Positions 8,390 through 16,529 of a DNA stretch of 64,000 bases are shown here, in pieces. The DNA lies in assembly GCF_000426845.1 (NCBI RefSeq), contig NZ_AUGD01000007.1, forward strand, positions 248,001 through 312,000, written 5' to 3'. The notes under the pieces were generated by a model. That model did no database searches. It saw nothing but the letters and a program-made list of their open reading frames with translations, and was not told the DNA's origin. Every line of letters begins with the position of its first letter. The first letter of the stretch is position 1. A program made the position numbers and the translations under genes. Source of the stretch: Bradyrhizobium sp. in8p8. Its GTDB lineage: Bacteria > Pseudomonadota > Alphaproteobacteria > Rhizobiales > Xanthobacteraceae.

Positions 8390-9211
8390 TCACGCTCCAT
8401 GGGCTTTTCTCTTACGTTTGACGCCCGACGTCCTGGTGACGCGCTGGTTCGGTCCGCCCGCTCTGCGGCTCGCCGCGGCGATGACCGTCTTCCGGTTCGA
8501 CAGCTTCAATCGGGTGTAGCCGAGCAGGCGCTCCATCGCGGCGCGCGCCTTCTCGGGGTTGCCGCTTTCGATGGCCCGCGCCGCCGCGACGTGGTTCGGC
8601 AGATTGTCCCTGAACCAGCCGCCGGGGCTCACGACGGCGACGGTGAAGACGGTGCTCAGGATGGTGTCGATCGCGCCGCGGAAGCCCTGGAGGACGGGAT
8701 TGTGGGTCGCGTCCAGGATGGCAAGATGGAAAGCCTTGTCCGCTGCGAGGGCGCTGGCCTGGTCCTTTGCAGTCTGCATCGCGGCCAGGGCCGTGTCGAT
8801 CCGCCAACGGTCGTTCTTGGTCGCGCGTTCGGCGGCAAGAGCTGCGGCGGCGGGCTCGATGATCGAGCGCACCTCCTGGATCGCCAGCAGAAGATCGCGA
8901 TCCGGCTCGTCCTGGCCGACGAGCCAGCTCAGAACGTCGCGGTCGAGCAGGCTCCATTCGTGACGCGGCAGCACCTGCGTGCCGTGGCGCGGCCGAACGC
9001 TGACGAGGCCTTTTGCGGCAAGCGTCTTGATTGCCTCGCGCACCACGCCGCGTCCGACGCCGAAACGGGTCTCGAGTTCAGGTTCTGGCGGCAGGGTCGT
9101 CCCGACGGGAATGAGATCCTGGGCGATCTCGCGGCCGAGCGTCGTCAGCACGGCGCGAATGCGGCCGGGCTTGATCAGCTTGTCGACGGGGCTCGGGCGC
9201 GCTCTTGCCAC
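8390..9211 (-). CDS. GntR-family regulator, FadR/FCD subfamily
   Basis: The 273-residue regulator has an N-terminal winged HTH at about residues 18-80 (LTTLGREIAQDLIPVGTTLP, then GVGRGVVREAIKTLAAKGLV). A C-terminal FCD ligand domain begins at about 95 (RDVLSWLVGQDEPDRDLLLA) with metal-site-like segments RSIIEPAAAALAA and DKAFHLAILDATHN. A basic tail ends KRKRKAHGA. FCD members commonly sense organic or sugar acids. It lies directly upstream of the ABC operon on the same strand and has a near-perfect palindrome in its own promoter region, so it probably autoregulates and controls the importer. Confidence 0.9.
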   Translation of the reverse strand: MARARPSPVDKLIKPGRIRAVLTTLGREIAQDLIPVGTTLPPEPELETRFGVGRGVVREAIKTLAAKGLVSVRPRHGTQVLPRHEWSLLDRDVLSWLVGQDEPDRDLLLAIQEVRSIIEPAAAALAAERATKNDRWRIDTALAAMQTAKDQASALAADKAFHLAILDATHNPVLQGFRGAIDTILSTVFTVAVVSPGGWFRDNLPNHVAAARAIESGNPEKARAAMERLLGYTRLKLSNRKTVIAAASRRAGGPNQRVTRTSGVKRKRKAHGA

Positions 9212-9284
9212 TCGTACGTTTCTCCCGTCCGGCCTGTCGCGGCCGGTTCATTATCTTTGGCTGCCACGCCCGGCAGCTGCACAA

Positions 9285-9309
9285 TCATCCGATGTTTAAC
9301 ATCGGATGA
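9285..9309. promoter_or_regulatory. 25-bp palindromic operator, probable GntR site
   Basis: Two perfect 12-bp arms, TCATCCGATGTT and AACATCGGATGA, flank one central T, 74 bp upstream of the GntR start codon. Odd-length palindromes with a single central base are typical of GntR/FadR operators. A GATAAT -10-like hexamer lies between it and the gene at about 9252-9257. No second copy was noticed elsewhere in the window. Confidence 0.7.
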
Positions 9310-9381
9310 ATGGGGCAGGGCAAGCGCAATTGTCGCAGGGATGATCGTGCTGCGTTGCGATATGCGCCAGGAGGCCGCGGA

Positions 9382-10890
9382 TCAGGGCGCCTCGTCCAGC
9401 GTGCAGATCACCGTGCAGACCACGCCCCGCGGCAGGAAGTCGACGGTTGCCTCGCCGCCGAGCTGATCGCGCGCGCTGCGCTCGATCAGGCGCGAGCCGA
9501 AGCCGCGCTGCACCGGCGCCGTCACTGGCGGCCCGCCGCTCTCGGTCCAGATCAGCCGCAGCCGCGGCTTCGGCGCATCAGCGATGATCTCCCAGTTCAG
9601 CGTCACCCGGCCCGTCTCGTTGGACAGCGCGCCGTATTTCGCGGCATTGGTGGCGATCTCGTGCACGATCATCGACAGCACCACGGCGAGCCGCGGCGAC
9701 AGCGGGACAGGCGGTCCAGCCATGCGGATGCGGTCGGGATTGCTTAGCAGGAACGGCTGGAGCGCACGGGCGATCACGTCCCGAAGCTCGGAGCCCGCCC
9801 ATTTCTCCTGACTCAGCAGGTTATGCGCTTCGGCCAGCGCGCCGAGCCGGCCCTCGAACTTGATCCGCTCGTCACGGCTGGCGCTGCGAAAGGTCTGCAC
9901 CGCGATTGCCTGCATCAGGGCCAGCGTGTTCTTGACGCGATGATTGAGCTCCTCGATCAGGAGATTGTGCAGCATCTCGCCGCGCGCGATCGTTGCTGCC
10001 ATCCGGACTGCAAAGGTGAGGCCGACCAGCAGCAGGATGCCGCCGATCAGGCTCGTGATCGCGACGTTGCGCCAGAGCGGGGCGATCAACGAGCTCTCGG
10101 CGATGCCGGCCACCACCGTCCAGCCGGTCAGCTGTGATTTGGTGAAAGCGGACGACAGAGGGACGCCGTCGAGCGATATTGTCGAAAGCGCAGCCTCCGG
10201 CGTGCGGGACATCGCATCGTAGAGCGCGCCGGAGGCCTGCTTGCCGAACGTGTCGACTGGATTGGGCGTCCGCGCAAACACGCGAGCCTTGGTGTCCAGC
10301 AGCGATACCGTCCATTGATCGTTTGGACGCTGCTGCTCGACCAGTCTTTGGAACAGCGCGATCGGCGGACTGAAGGACAATGCATAGGCGACCTCGCCAT
10401 TGCGCAGCACGGGAACCTCTACTGTCACGATCGGCTGTTTCTTGGTAGAGCCGACGAACAGATCGGAATATTGCGGCGCCTTGCGTGCAAACACCCGCTC
10501 GACGATCTCTCGGTTGTTGCGCGCTGGCAAGTTCGCAGCTCCCGGAGTCACGGACGAGAAGAGCTGGTCGCCGGATCTGTCGGCCACCAGCAGCACGCTG
10601 TCGTCGCCATATTGCCCCGTGAACTCGGCAGCCAGGCGCCGAAAGGCGGCAAAATCGCCGCTCTGCAAAGAATTGCTGAGCGCGAGCACCTGCAAGCCGC
10701 CCGTCATGCGCTGCACCTCGGAGTCGAGCACAAGGCGCATGCTTCGTACGGTCTCCAGCACCCGCCGGGTCGCCTCGCTGCGATCCTGGCGATAGTTGGA
10801 GTAGGCAAGGCCGACGGCAAACACGATCAGCGGCAACATCGTTCCCGCGACCAAGAGAGCTAGCCGGGCGGGCAGTGTGAGTTTTGGCAA
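9382..10890 (-). CDS. HWE-family sensor histidine kinase with periplasmic sensor
   Basis: From the TTG at 10890 the product has 502 residues. Helix 1 is at 9-30, a periplasmic sensor of dCache type at about 35-270 and helix 2 at about 277-298. The kinase core follows, with phospho-acceptor His317 in ELNHRVKNTLALMQAIAVQT, N-box HEIATNAAKYGA at 410-421, and the HWE hallmark WTE at 448-450. HWE kinases often sense light, stress or osmotic cues and feed general-stress phosphorelays. No response regulator is adjacent. The frame continues open to 11220, but that would overlap the divergent TRAP gene; the TTG has a GGGA motif upstream and is preferred, with modest certainty. Confidence 0.8.
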   Translation of the reverse strand: MPKLTLPARLALLVAGTMLPLIVFAVGLAYSNYRQDRSEATRRVLETVRSMRLVLDSEVQRMTGGLQVLALSNSLQSGDFAAFRRLAAEFTGQYGDDSVLLVADRSGDQLFSSVTPGAANLPARNNREIVERVFARKAPQYSDLFVGSTKKQPIVTVEVPVLRNGEVAYALSFSPPIALFQRLVEQQRPNDQWTVSLLDTKARVFARTPNPVDTFGKQASGALYDAMSRTPEAALSTISLDGVPLSSAFTKSQLTGWTVVAGIAESSLIAPLWRNVAITSLIGGILLLVGLTFAVRMAATIARGEMLHNLLIEELNHRVKNTLALMQAIAVQTFRSASRDERIKFEGRLGALAEAHNLLSQEKWAGSELRDVIARALQPFLLSNPDRIRMAGPPVPLSPRLAVVLSMIVHEIATNAAKYGALSNETGRVTLNWEIIADAPKPRLRLIWTESGGPPVTAPVQRGFGSRLIERSARDQLGGEATVDFLPRGVVCTVICTLDEAP

Positions 10891-11204
10891 CGCGGCGGTC
10901 CCGGTTCCAGCGCAGCGGCGCCGGATGATTTTGGCAGACCATACGGTCGCGCGCCGCGCTACGCCACGATTTTCGCGATTGCCTCGCAGTGCGCGGGGCG
11001 GAGGCCGCCCTTCGGAATGCCGCGCCGACGCGCAGGTGCAGTGCAGCAGGTCGTGACGGAGTAGTCCCGAGACGAAGAGCACGGCCAGCGCTGCGAAATG
11101 ACTTCCGTCCCCCTGCGGATTTTCATACGCTTGCCTCTCGCAAGCCGCAGAGCGGCTGCACTCACGGCCCGGTGACAGGGCCGGAGCATCAAGGGAGGGG
11201 AACG
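10891..11204. other. Divergent promoter region, histidine kinase / TRAP operon
   Basis: This 314-bp gap between the kinase and dctP starts holds both promoters. The kinase frame remains open through much of it, so part may be coding if a more upstream start is used. No clear palindrome was seen. Confidence 0.35.
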
Positions 11205-12203
11205 ATGAAGCGAAGGTCATTTCTCGCTGGTATCGGTGCGACCAGTGCGGCGGCGACGATCGGCATGCCGTCGATCCTCAGGGCACAAGGCGCGATCACG
11301 CTGAACGGCGCAGTCCAGTTCAACGACGACCACGCCTTCAACCGGGCGCTGATCCGGTTCGAGGAGCTGGTGAAGAAATACTACGGCAAGCCCGTCAACT
11401 TCACGCTGCACAAGAACTCCTCGCTCGGCCTCGAAAAGCAGTATTTCGAGTACATGTCGCAGGGCAAGGCGGTCGATTACGGCATCGTCTCGCCGGCACA
11501 CATGTCGACCTTCGCGAAGGCGGCCCCGTTCATCGATGCGCCGTTCGTGTTCAAGGGCATCGAGCACATGAACAAGGTCGTTGAAGCCAACATTCTGGCG
11601 CCGATCGCCGACGAGGTTGCCGCCAAGGCCGAGGTCGTTCTGATCGGTTATGCTGGGGGCGGCATCCGCAACATCTTCGCCAACAAGCCGCTCAAGAACC
11701 TCGCAGATCTCAAGGGGCTCAAGGTCCGCGTGCAGGGCGCGCCGATCTGGTCGAAGACGTTCGCGGCCGTCGGCATGAGCCCGACTGTGATCGCCTATAA
11801 CGAGATCTACAACGCGATCCAGAACGGTGTGATATCGGCCGGCGAGAACGAGGCGGCCGGCGTCGAGGCCATGAAGTTCTACGAAGTGGCGCCGCACCTC
11901 AACCTGACCCAGCACGCGGTATCGATCCGGCCGATCTGCTTCTCGGTGAAGACACTGAAGGCCTTGCCGAAGGATCTGCAGGACGCGATCATGAAGGCCG
12001 GCAAGGAGGCCGGCGACTACGGTCGTCAGCTTGAGTCGAGCGAAGAGGTCGTCAAGCTCGACGCGCTCGAGAAGGCCGGCAAGCTCAAGCGCGTTCCCTT
12101 CGAGGAGCGGGACGCCATGAAGAAGCTCGCCGATCCCGTGATGGCAACCTACGCGAAGGAGATCGGCGCGGAAGGCATTTTCGAGAAGATCAACGTCGTC
12201 TGA
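11205..12203 (+). CDS. dctP: TRAP transporter substrate-binding protein (DctP family)
   Basis: The 332-residue protein begins MKRRSFLAGIGATSAAATIG, a twin-arginine signal (RRSFLAG) ending near ILRAQG, so it is probably exported folded by Tat. The body is DctP-like: ITLNGAVQFNDDHAFNRALI, then a central LADLKGLKVRVQGAPIWSKT that carries the conserved arginine contacting carboxylate ligands. A GGGAGGGG ribosome site precedes the ATG at 11205. With the two downstream genes it makes a complete sodium-driven TRAP importer for an organic acid. Confidence 0.92.
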   Translation: MKRRSFLAGIGATSAAATIGMPSILRAQGAITLNGAVQFNDDHAFNRALIRFEELVKKYYGKPVNFTLHKNSSLGLEKQYFEYMSQGKAVDYGIVSPAHMSTFAKAAPFIDAPFVFKGIEHMNKVVEANILAPIADEVAAKAEVVLIGYAGGGIRNIFANKPLKNLADLKGLKVRVQGAPIWSKTFAAVGMSPTVIAYNEIYNAIQNGVISAGENEAAGVEAMKFYEVAPHLNLTQHAVSIRPICFSVKTLKALPKDLQDAIMKAGKEAGDYGRQLESSEEVVKLDALEKAGKLKRVPFEERDAMKKLADPVMATYAKEIGAEGIFEKINVV

Positions 12204-12285
12204 GGTCGTTGCATCCCGCGATCCTGGTCCGGGCAGGCCCCGCTTCCTGCCCGGACGTGGTGGATGAGTGCCGCACGGAGCCAGA

Positions 12286-12801
12286 ATGTCCGAAATGCAC
12301 GTCCCGTCCACACCGTCGCTGTGGCGTCGCCTCACGGCGGCCTATGCGAAATTGTTGGAATTCCTGCTGGCCGTCTGCGTCGGTGTCCTTGTTGTCCCGG
12401 TCACGTTGCAAATCATCTCGCGCTACACGCCGTTCATTCCGTCCTACATCTGGACGGAGGAAATGGCGCGCTTCCTGTTCATCTGGACGATCATGATCGG
12501 CGCCATGGTGGGTATCCGGGAGGCGCAGCACTTCGAGGTCGACGTGTGGCCCGACCTGTCGCGGCGATCGGAGGCCGCGGTGCGGATCATTGCGCGCGTC
12601 GGCGTGCTGGCGCTGGCCCTGGTGTTTGTGTGGGCCGGGATCGAATTCACGCGCTTTGCCTGGAACAGGACGTCGGAGCTCGCCGATCTGCCGCTCTGGC
12701 TGATCCACCTTGCCTGGCCGGTGGCCGGCGTGACGTGGATCGTGTTTGCGGGCGAACAGATGGTCGATGAACTGCGCGTTCTGTTTGGGGCTGGGCGATG
12801 A
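12286..12801 (+). CDS. dctQ: TRAP transporter small permease (DctQ family)
   Basis: The 171-residue inner-membrane protein has four predicted helices. Family motifs include LEFLLAVCVGVLVVPVTLQI followed by ISRY, and WTEEMARFLFIWTIMIGAMV. The ATG at 12286 is chosen over a GTG at 12268 because of the GGAG just upstream. The stop overlaps the start of the large permease by 4 bp. Confidence 0.88.
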   Translation: MSEMHVPSTPSLWRRLTAAYAKLLEFLLAVCVGVLVVPVTLQIISRYTPFIPSYIWTEEMARFLFIWTIMIGAMVGIREAQHFEVDVWPDLSRRSEAAVRIIARVGVLALALVFVWAGIEFTRFAWNRTSELADLPLWLIHLAWPVAGVTWIVFAGEQMVDELRVLFGAGR

Positions 12802-14117
12802 ACGGGACCGTGCTCTCTGCCGGCCAGGCTGCGATGGTGCTGTTCGGCGTCTTCGTCGGCTTGCTCATCGTGCGCGTGCCGGTCGCTTTTGCGCTTGGCC
12901 TTGCCTGCGTGCCGATCCTGCTGATCGAGCCGCGCCTGTCGCTGATGATGCTCGCGCAGGAGACCTTCAATGCGTACAATTCCTTCATCCTGCTCGCGGT
13001 GCCGTTCTTCCTGCTGACGGCGAACCTGATGAGCATCGGCGGCATCACCGACCGGCTGGTGGCGCTGTCGCGCTCGATGGTCGGGCATTGGCCCGGATCG
13101 CTGGCACAGATCAACGTCGTTTTGTCGGTGTTCTTTGCAGGTATTTCGGGTTCCTCCACAGCCGATGCCGCGAGCCAGTCCAAGATCTTCATCGATGCGC
13201 AGACCAAGGAGGGCTACGATCTCTCCTTCTCCATCGCCATCACGGCGGCGTCCGCGGTTCTGGCGGTCGTCATTCCGCCTTCCATCCTGATGATCGTGTG
13301 GGGCGGGCTGATCTCGACCTCGATTGCAGCGATGTACCTGGCGGGTATCGTGCCGGGCCTGCTGATCGCGGGCGCGCAGATGGCGACTGTGCACGTCTAT
13401 GCTGTGCGTCGCGGCTACCCGACCTATCCGAAGTCAGGCTGGGTCGAGATGCGATGCGCCATCTGGCGGTCGATACCGGCGTTGATGACGCCGTTCATCA
13501 TCGTTGGCGGCATTCTGCTCGGCTGGTTCACCGCGACCGAGTCCGCCTGTGTCGCAGTGCTCTATTCCGTCGTGCTCTCGGCGTTCTTCTACCGCGAGAC
13601 AGGCATACGCGAACTGTACAGGGCCTTGCTCGACACCGGGCGCCTTGCCGGCGTGGCGCTATTCTGTGTCGGCACCGCGAGCGCGTTCGGCTGGCTGCTC
13701 GCCTACTACAGGATTCCGCAGGAGCTGCTGGCCAACGTCTCGACATGGGGAATGGGCGCCGTTGCGGCCGGCTTCTTCATCGCCTTTTGCTTTCTGGTGG
13801 TTGGCTGTTTCCTGGACGCAATCCCGGCCATCATCATCGTCGGGACCGTGCTGGAGCCTCTGGCCAAGTCCGTCGATCTCCATCCGGTCCAGTTCGCGAT
13901 CATTTCCATCATATCGCTGGCGTTCGGGCTGGTGACGCCGCCCTACGGCTTGTGCCTGATGATCGCCTGTTCGATCGCCGGCGTGCGGCTGCGCTACGCC
14001 CTGAAGGACACGGTGATCATGCTGATCCCGATGCTGCTCGTGCTGGCGGCCGTCATCGTCTGGCCGAGCGTGTCGCTGTTCCTGCCGCGTCTGATCGTGC
14101 CGGAGATGCTCAAATGA
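12798..14117 (+). CDS. dctM: TRAP transporter large permease (DctM family)
   Basis: The 439-residue, about twelve-helix membrane protein has family features PFFLLTANLMSIGGITDRLV, ISGSSTADAASQSKIF (substrate/Na+ site region) and FGLVTPPYGLCLMIAC. It forms the channel with DctQ and receives substrate from the Tat-exported DctP. It is the last gene of the TRAP operon and converges on the hydrolase gene at 14168. Confidence 0.92.
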   Translation: MNGTVLSAGQAAMVLFGVFVGLLIVRVPVAFALGLACVPILLIEPRLSLMMLAQETFNAYNSFILLAVPFFLLTANLMSIGGITDRLVALSRSMVGHWPGSLAQINVVLSVFFAGISGSSTADAASQSKIFIDAQTKEGYDLSFSIAITAASAVLAVVIPPSILMIVWGGLISTSIAAMYLAGIVPGLLIAGAQMATVHVYAVRRGYPTYPKSGWVEMRCAIWRSIPALMTPFIIVGGILLGWFTATESACVAVLYSVVLSAFFYRETGIRELYRALLDTGRLAGVALFCVGTASAFGWLLAYYRIPQELLANVSTWGMGAVAAGFFIAFCFLVVGCFLDAIPAIIIVGTVLEPLAKSVDLHPVQFAIISIISLAFGLVTPPYGLCLMIACSIAGVRLRYALKDTVIMLIPMLLVLAAVIVWPSVSLFLPRLIVPEMLK

Positions 14118-14167
14118 GCGTGTGAGCGTGCTCCCGCAGCAGACGGCCGCCGGATCGGATCCACCGC

Positions 14168-15439
14168 CTACAGATTGCTTTCGGTGATGGCCGCGTAGAC
14201 CATGCTGCGCAGCTCGCGACGGATCGGATAGGCGCTCGACGGCAGCACCTGCGTCATGAAGATCGTGATCAGCTCCTCGGCCGGGTCGATCCAGAACGAG
14301 GTCGTAGCCGCGCCGCCCCAATTGTACTCGCCGGGGCTGCCGGCAATCAGCGTCTCGGCCGGGCGCATGGTCACGGCAAAGCCGAGGCCGAAGCCGATAC
14401 CGTTATACGCCGCTTCCGAGAACAGCGAGCGCGAGACCTCGGGTAGGGAGCGTCCGCCTGGGATGTGGTTGCTCGTCATCAGCGCCAGCGTCTTCGGCCC
14501 GATCAGCCTGACGCCGCCGAGTTCGCCGCCGTTGAGCAGCGAGCGGCAGAAAGTAAGGTAGTCGGCGACTGTCGAGCACAGGCCGCCGCCGCCCGAGATG
14601 AAGGAGGGCGGGGACAGGAACGAGCTCGTGGTCGGATCGTCCTGCAGCGTCAGGCCCTCTCGCTGGCCGGCATGGAAGGTCATGCCGCCGCCGGGGTCCG
14701 CCGAGTAGCAGGCGGCGAAGCGATGCGCCTTGGAGGCCGGAACGTGGAAATCGGTGTCGGTCATGCCGAGCGGATCGAGGATGCGTTGTTTGAGGAACTG
14801 CTCGAACGGCATCCCCGAGATCTTGCCGACGAGGTAGCCGAGCACGTCGGTCGAGACCGAGTAGTTCCAGGCCTCGCCCGGCGAGAACTCCAGCGGGATC
14901 TTGGCCAGGCTCTCGATCATGGTCTGCAGCGTGCCTGATTTCTCGACCTCGCCGATCTTTTCGGTGCGATAGGCGGCATCGACATTGGAGCGCTGCTGGA
15001 AGCCGTAGGTGAGGCCGGAGGTGTGGCGCAGCAGGTCGACGATCAGCATCGGCCGGGAGGGCGGCCGGGTCAGGAAGGCCGGGTAGGTGCCGGCGACGAA
15101 CACGCCGAGATCCTTCCATTCCGGAATGTATTTGGCGACGGGCTCGTCGATCGCGACGAGACCTTCTTCCACCAGCATCATGAAGGCGACGCTGGTGAGC
15201 GGCTTGGTCATGGAATAGATGCGGTAGATCGTGTCGTCCTTCACCGGCACCTTGCGCTCGACGTCGGCAAAGCCCTGCACCGAGCTGTGAGCGACCTTTC
15301 CGCGGCGGTAGACCAGGAGCTGCGTGCCCGGGAAGCGGCCGGCATCGATGTACCGGCTCTTCAGATGCGCATCGACGCGGTCGAGGGCGGCCTTGGACAT
15401 GCCGACGGATTCGGGCGAGGCAGGGGTGGGAGCGAGCAT
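14168..15439 (-). CDS. Serine hydrolase, beta-lactamase/class C esterase family
   Basis: The 423-residue protein has the catalytic SMTK tetrad (Ser76, Lys79) in IYRIYSMTKPLTSVAFMM and a Tyr motif at WNYSVSTDVLGYL (Tyr193). The third motif is near the C-terminal AGSPGEYNWGGAAT. No signal peptide is visible, so it is likely a cytosolic esterase or amidase rather than a resistance enzyme. The ATG at 15439 has a strong GGAGGA site. It is divergent from the ring-cleavage dioxygenase, 160 bp apart, which fits a role on an ester or lactone in aromatic breakdown, but this is inference. Confidence 0.85.
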   Translation of the reverse strand: MLAPTPASPESVGMSKAALDRVDAHLKSRYIDAGRFPGTQLLVYRRGKVAHSSVQGFADVERKVPVKDDTIYRIYSMTKPLTSVAFMMLVEEGLVAIDEPVAKYIPEWKDLGVFVAGTYPAFLTRPPSRPMLIVDLLRHTSGLTYGFQQRSNVDAAYRTEKIGEVEKSGTLQTMIESLAKIPLEFSPGEAWNYSVSTDVLGYLVGKISGMPFEQFLKQRILDPLGMTDTDFHVPASKAHRFAACYSADPGGGMTFHAGQREGLTLQDDPTTSSFLSPPSFISGGGGLCSTVADYLTFCRSLLNGGELGGVRLIGPKTLALMTSNHIPGGRSLPEVSRSLFSEAAYNGIGFGLGFAVTMRPAETLIAGSPGEYNWGGAATTSFWIDPAEELITIFMTQVLPSSAYPIRRELRSMVYAAITESNL

Positions 15440-15599
15440 CAGTTCCTCCGGGGCGGTTTCTCGACGACGGTGATAGCCAAATGGCGCGCCCATTCCAAGC
15501 CGGTCGCGCTTAACGCGAGTAGGCCAGCTGGTATAGGCTGTACCTGGGAACGCAAGGAGCCCGCCCGGGCCGACGAGAAAAGCGCGAGGGAAATGCAGC

Positions 15600-16517
15600 A
15601 TGACTCAGTTCAACGAGACCGAGCTCACGGAAGCCGTCGTCAGGAGCTTCGACCAGACGCCTGATAGGCGGGCAAAATTCCTGCTGCAGGAATTGGTGAA
15701 GTCGCTGCACGATTACGTGAGCAAGACCGGCCTCACCTTCGAAGAATGGGAATACGCGATCGATTTCCTGACCCGCACCGGGCAAAAATGCACGGACACC
15801 CGCCAGGAGTTCATCCTGCTGTCCGACGTGCTCGGCGTCTCCATGCTGGTCGACGCCGTCAATCACCGCGATCGCGACGGCGCCACCGAGACGACCGTGC
15901 TCGGCCCGTTCTATGTCGGCGAGCACAAGGTGACCGCCCATGGCACCGATATCTCGCCGAACAATCAGACCGGCGAGAAGATGTTCGTGCAGAGCCGCGT
16001 CACCGACCTCGAGGGCAAGCCGCTCGCGGGCGTTCCCGTCGACGTCTGGCACGCCGACGATGATGGCTTCTATGATTCCCAGAAGCCCAACTATGACGAG
16101 GTCGGCGCGTCCGCACGGGCGCGCTTCATTACGGACGATGACGGCCGCTTCTTCTTCCGCACGATACTGCCGTGCAGCTATCCGATCCCGACCGATGGTC
16201 CCGTCGGCGAGATGATCGTGCAGACCAAGCGCCACCCGATGCGTCCGGCGCATGTGCACTTCCTCGTCAACGCCAAGGGCCATGAACCGCTGATCACGCA
16301 CGTCTTCATCGGTGGCGACAAATATCTGGATTCCGACGTCGTGTTCGGAGTCAAGAACGATCTCATCGCCAACGTCGAGCCGCGCAACGATCCCGAAATG
16401 CCCGATGGCACCAAGGCGAACGGGCAATGGCACCTGATGACCTACGAATTTCACCTCAAGCCGGGCGGCGGCATGGCGCCGAAGCCGCTGGGAACCAAGG
16501 CGATCGAGCCGGCGTGA
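15600..16517 (+). CDS. Intradiol ring-cleavage dioxygenase, hydroxyquinol/catechol 1,2-dioxygenase type
   Basis: The 305-residue enzyme has an N-terminal helical domain (1-100, LTRTGQKCTDTRQEFILLSD) and the catalytic beta domain. The likely four iron(III) ligands are Tyr158 (WHADDDGFYDS), Tyr194 (SYPIPTD), His218 and His220 (RPAHVHF). It splits the ring between two hydroxyls to give a muconate-type product. The motif TVLGPFYVGEHKVTAHGTDI fits the hydroxyquinol 1,2-dioxygenase branch slightly better than catechol. An AGGGAA site precedes the ATG. No maleylacetate reductase or muconate cycloisomerase lies beside it. Confidence 0.88.
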   Translation: MTQFNETELTEAVVRSFDQTPDRRAKFLLQELVKSLHDYVSKTGLTFEEWEYAIDFLTRTGQKCTDTRQEFILLSDVLGVSMLVDAVNHRDRDGATETTVLGPFYVGEHKVTAHGTDISPNNQTGEKMFVQSRVTDLEGKPLAGVPVDVWHADDDGFYDSQKPNYDEVGASARARFITDDDGRFFFRTILPCSYPIPTDGPVGEMIVQTKRHPMRPAHVHFLVNAKGHEPLITHVFIGGDKYLDSDVVFGVKNDLIANVEPRNDPEMPDGTKANGQWHLMTYEFHLKPGGGMAPKPLGTKAIEPA

Positions 16518-16529
16518 GAGCTCGCGTTC

